Source of the DNA: Chryseobacterium phosphatilyticum
Lineage (GTDB): Bacteria; Bacteroidota; Bacteroidia; Flavobacteriales; Weeksellaceae
Length of the DNA: 64,000 nt
Direction: 5' to 3'
Assembly: GCF_002899825.2 (NCBI RefSeq)
Contig: NZ_PPED02000007.1
Location: 1-64,000, forward strand
Below, piece after piece: positions 62,200 to 64,000 of the stretch. Made by a program: the position numbers and the translations under genes. Position 1 is the first letter of the stretch, and the number at the start of each line of letters is the position of its first letter. The notes under the pieces are model-generated. The model had not been told where the DNA came from, did no database searches, and saw only the letters and a list, made by a program, of their open reading frames with translations.

Positions 62200-62544
62200 A
62201 TGAGTGATACAGTACTTTGTCCGAAATGTAGCTCCGAGTTTACTTATCCGAGCGATAATATGATGGTGTGTTCCCAGTGTTTTTATGAATGGAATCCTGA
62301 AGAAACAGCTTCTGAAGTGGCTAACGAAGGTAAAATATTGGATTCTAACGGAAATGAGCTTCAGGATGGTGATTCTGTAGTCGTTGTTAAGGATCTTCCG
62401 GTAAAAGGGGCACCGAAGCCGGTAAAAGCAGGGACTAAAGTGAAAAATATCAGATTAAGACCGGGTAGTGATCATAATATTGATTGTAAAATTGATGGTT
62501 TTGGAGCCATGGCTTTGAAATCCGAGTTTGTGAAGAAAGCCTAG
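62200..62544 (+). CDS. PhnA-type zinc ribbon protein
   Basis: The 114-residue protein has an N-terminal zinc ribbon with CPKCSSEF and CSQCFYEW (C8, C11 and C26, C29). The PhnA domain follows with DSNGNELQDGDSVVVVKDLPVKG and a lysine-rich core ending IDGFGAMALKSEFVKKA. The family is widely conserved; its historical link to phosphonate use is weak, and the true role is unclear. Confidence 0.9.
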   Translation: MSDTVLCPKCSSEFTYPSDNMMVCSQCFYEWNPEETASEVANEGKILDSNGNELQDGDSVVVVKDLPVKGAPKPVKAGTKVKNIRLRPGSDHNIDCKIDGFGAMALKSEFVKKA

Positions 62545-62684
62545 TAGCTTCAGCTATATAGCCTGAAAATAAAGAAAAGGAAAAAATTGGACAGTGTAAT
62601 CTTTCAAAAGACTTAATTGCAAGATTGCTAATGTCCGTCTGGAAGGCAGAAAGAGAAATAACCAACAATTTCCTTATGCTGTGT

Positions 62685-62740
62685 AACTACAAATGTAAGA
62701 AAAAGTTTCAAAACAGGTTCTTACATTTGTAGTTTTTTTA
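62685..62740 (+). terminator. Long perfect-stem terminator after the PhnA-type gene
   Basis: Two 17-base arms (62685-62701 and 62718-62734) are exactly complementary around a 16-base loop, followed by TTTTTA. The stem is unusually long for an intrinsic terminator. Confidence 0.7.
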
Positions 62741-62784
62741 TCCACAAATTGTTGATAAGTGTAAGGGAATGTATGTGTTATGTC

Positions 62785-63720
62785 TTAAATAAACAAAATC
62801 TCAATTGTTCCACCCAACCTTTCGTCAGTATATACGACCAGTTCCTTACCTTTAGCTTTAATCTTATTCCAGTAGTAATTTCCTGCAAATCTGCTTTCTA
62901 TTACCTCTGCATTAAGGCCGTTTTCGACAATCCTGATTTCTTTAGGATAATAAGACCGTTTTGGAAGTTGAAAATCCTCCGCTTCAGCCTCCGTAAAAAT
63001 ATTTACCTCTCCGAATAGTTTAGCTACATAGGAGTTATAAGGATGTCTGTACGTTTGTTCCGGACTGTCATTTTGAATGAGCCTTCCATCCTGAAGAATG
63101 ACAATCTGATCCAGCCATGGCATGATATCCTGAAGCTCGTGAGTAGAAATAATTAAAGAAACTCCACGTTGCTTTACATAGCGGAATAACCTTTCGCGAA
63201 GTTCTATTTTTCTTGGGAAATCCAGATTACTGAAAGGTTCATCAAGGATAAGTAACTTTGGAAGAACGGAAAGTGCTCTGGCAATGGCAACCCTTTGTTG
63301 CTGGCCTCCGCTTAAATATTTGGGAAGTACATTGGCAAATTCCTGAAGCCCTACCACTTCAAGAAGTTCCATAACGGTTTCTTTCTTTTGCTTTAAATTA
63401 ATATTTGAAATAAACTTCCCTACATTTTCGGCAACGGTAGCATAGGGCATCAGATCAAAATTCTGAGCTACAAACTTCATATCGGTTTCCCCCGGAACCA
63501 GATTTCCTTTAGGACCTAAAAGCCGGGTTCCGTCAAAAATAATATCTCCGCTTTCCCAATCAAGAAGTCCATAAATTAAACCGAGAAGAGTTGATTTTCC
63601 ACATCCGCTTTCTCCGGCCAGGGCTATGATTTTATTGGCTTCAAACCTCAAATTAAGATTTTGAAACAGAGATTTATCTTTGGTGTGTGAGAAAAATAAT
63701 TTGTTTATTTCTAATAGCAT
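62785..63720 (-). CDS. ABC transporter ATP-binding protein
   Basis: The 311-residue protein has Walker A GESGCGKST at 36-44, the signature LSGGQQQR near 139 and Walker B LLILDEP. The switch His is in STHEL. After the ATPase domain there is a C-terminal TOBE-like segment (IRIVENGLNAEVIESRFAGN). Importers of the CysA/PotA/ModC type have this shape. The permease is not in the window. The substrate is unknown. Confidence 0.9.
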   Translation of the reverse strand: MLLEINKLFFSHTKDKSLFQNLNLRFEANKIIALAGESGCGKSTLLGLIYGLLDWESGDIIFDGTRLLGPKGNLVPGETDMKFVAQNFDLMPYATVAENVGKFISNINLKQKKETVMELLEVVGLQEFANVLPKYLSGGQQQRVAIARALSVLPKLLILDEPFSNLDFPRKIELRERLFRYVKQRGVSLIISTHELQDIMPWLDQIVILQDGRLIQNDSPEQTYRHPYNSYVAKLFGEVNIFTEAEAEDFQLPKRSYYPKEIRIVENGLNAEVIESRFAGNYYWNKIKAKGKELVVYTDERLGGTIEILFI

Positions 63721-63795
63721 ATTACAAATGTAAGGTTTTTATGAAAACACAATTTTTTTTATTATATTAGCGGGAGTAATAAAAATAAATCAAAA

Positions 63796-64000
63796 ATGAG
63801 AAAAAAACTGTTTTCGTTAGCTATTCCTGCTTTATTTATTGCTGCGGTGATGGTTTCTTGTAAAAAAGATAAACCTCTTACCAGCGAAAGCAATGAAGTG
63901 GCAACTACTAAAGACGGTAGCCAGTACACTTTGGATACGCTAAACAGTAAGGTTGAATGGAAGGGATATAAAGTATTTAAATCTGAAAATACGAGCCATT
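63796..64000 (+). CDS. YceI family lipoprotein (partial)
   Basis: The gene runs off the window after 68 residues. It has a lipoprotein signal peptide with lipobox VMVS-C at Cys22. The mature part begins with KKDKPLTSESNE, then YTLDTLNSKVEWKGYKVFK, which matches the first strands of the YceI lipid-binding barrel. It should be a lipid-anchored envelope protein that binds isoprenoid-like molecules. Confidence 0.82.
   Translation, partial: MRKKLFSLAIPALFIAAVMVSCKKDKPLTSESNEVATTKDGSQYTLDTLNSKVEWKGYKVFKSENTSH

Overview
The window looks like a chromosome segment of a Flavobacteriia bacterium close to Chryseobacterium/Elizabethkingia (Weeksellaceae). The evidence is low GC, promoters of the Bacteroidetes type (TTG then TAnnTTTG), T9SS type A sorting tails, a split transketolase, a PNGase F family glycanase and RHS proteins with DUF6443-like N-termini. 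This placement is inference from gene content; no rRNA is present.

Bases 1-20223 form one polymorphic-toxin locus on the + strand. After the tail of a T9SS-sorted protein come two exported RHS proteins, 149-2992 and 2997-6725. The second carries the RHS core and an ADP-ribosyltransferase-like toxin end, followed by its immunity gene. Behind it lies a tandem array of five orphan cassettes and two decayed ones. Each orphan has a short promoterless copy of the RHS core, a different C-terminal toxin, a cognate immunity gene and a near-identical CCACTGCA-type terminator. Five of the cassette junctions (four of the five intact orphans plus the decayed end cassette) carry a short insertion at the same codon of the conserved core. 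It contains two small RNA hairpins and an in-frame stop, is partly deleted in one copy and is absent from the primary gene. It separates the upstream core reading frame from each silent toxin. Predicted toxins include an ART, a ParB/Srx-like nuclease, a possible zincin with a broken motif, and three hydrophobic or glycine-rich candidates paired with membrane immunity proteins.

From 20.3 kb onward the genes are ordinary chromosome: methionine aminopeptidase (map), a divergent azoreductase/Crp-type regulator pair, an alpha/beta hydrolase, an M20 peptidase, a DUF2490 outer membrane protein, tRNA-Ser(GGA), asparaginase I, a TrmH-like methyltransferase, an HTTM-type membrane protein, rsmE and tsaD, then tamB facing tsaD with only 4 bp between them. 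Next are an Lrp/AsnC regulator, two paired membrane proteins, the split transketolase, a T9SS-secreted reprolysin-like protease and a sodium:solute symporter.

Bases 49.7-54.0 kb hold a tightly packed minus-strand redox/stress cluster (two pirins, two small GNAT proteins, OsmC, an FeS mini-protein, a TMEM175-like channel and an FMN reductase). The window ends with a DHA2 exporter, asnB, a PNGase F type glycanase with a GLPGLI-like N-terminus, an RsmB-family methyltransferase, a PhnA-type zinc ribbon protein, an ABC ATPase and the start of a YceI lipoprotein.
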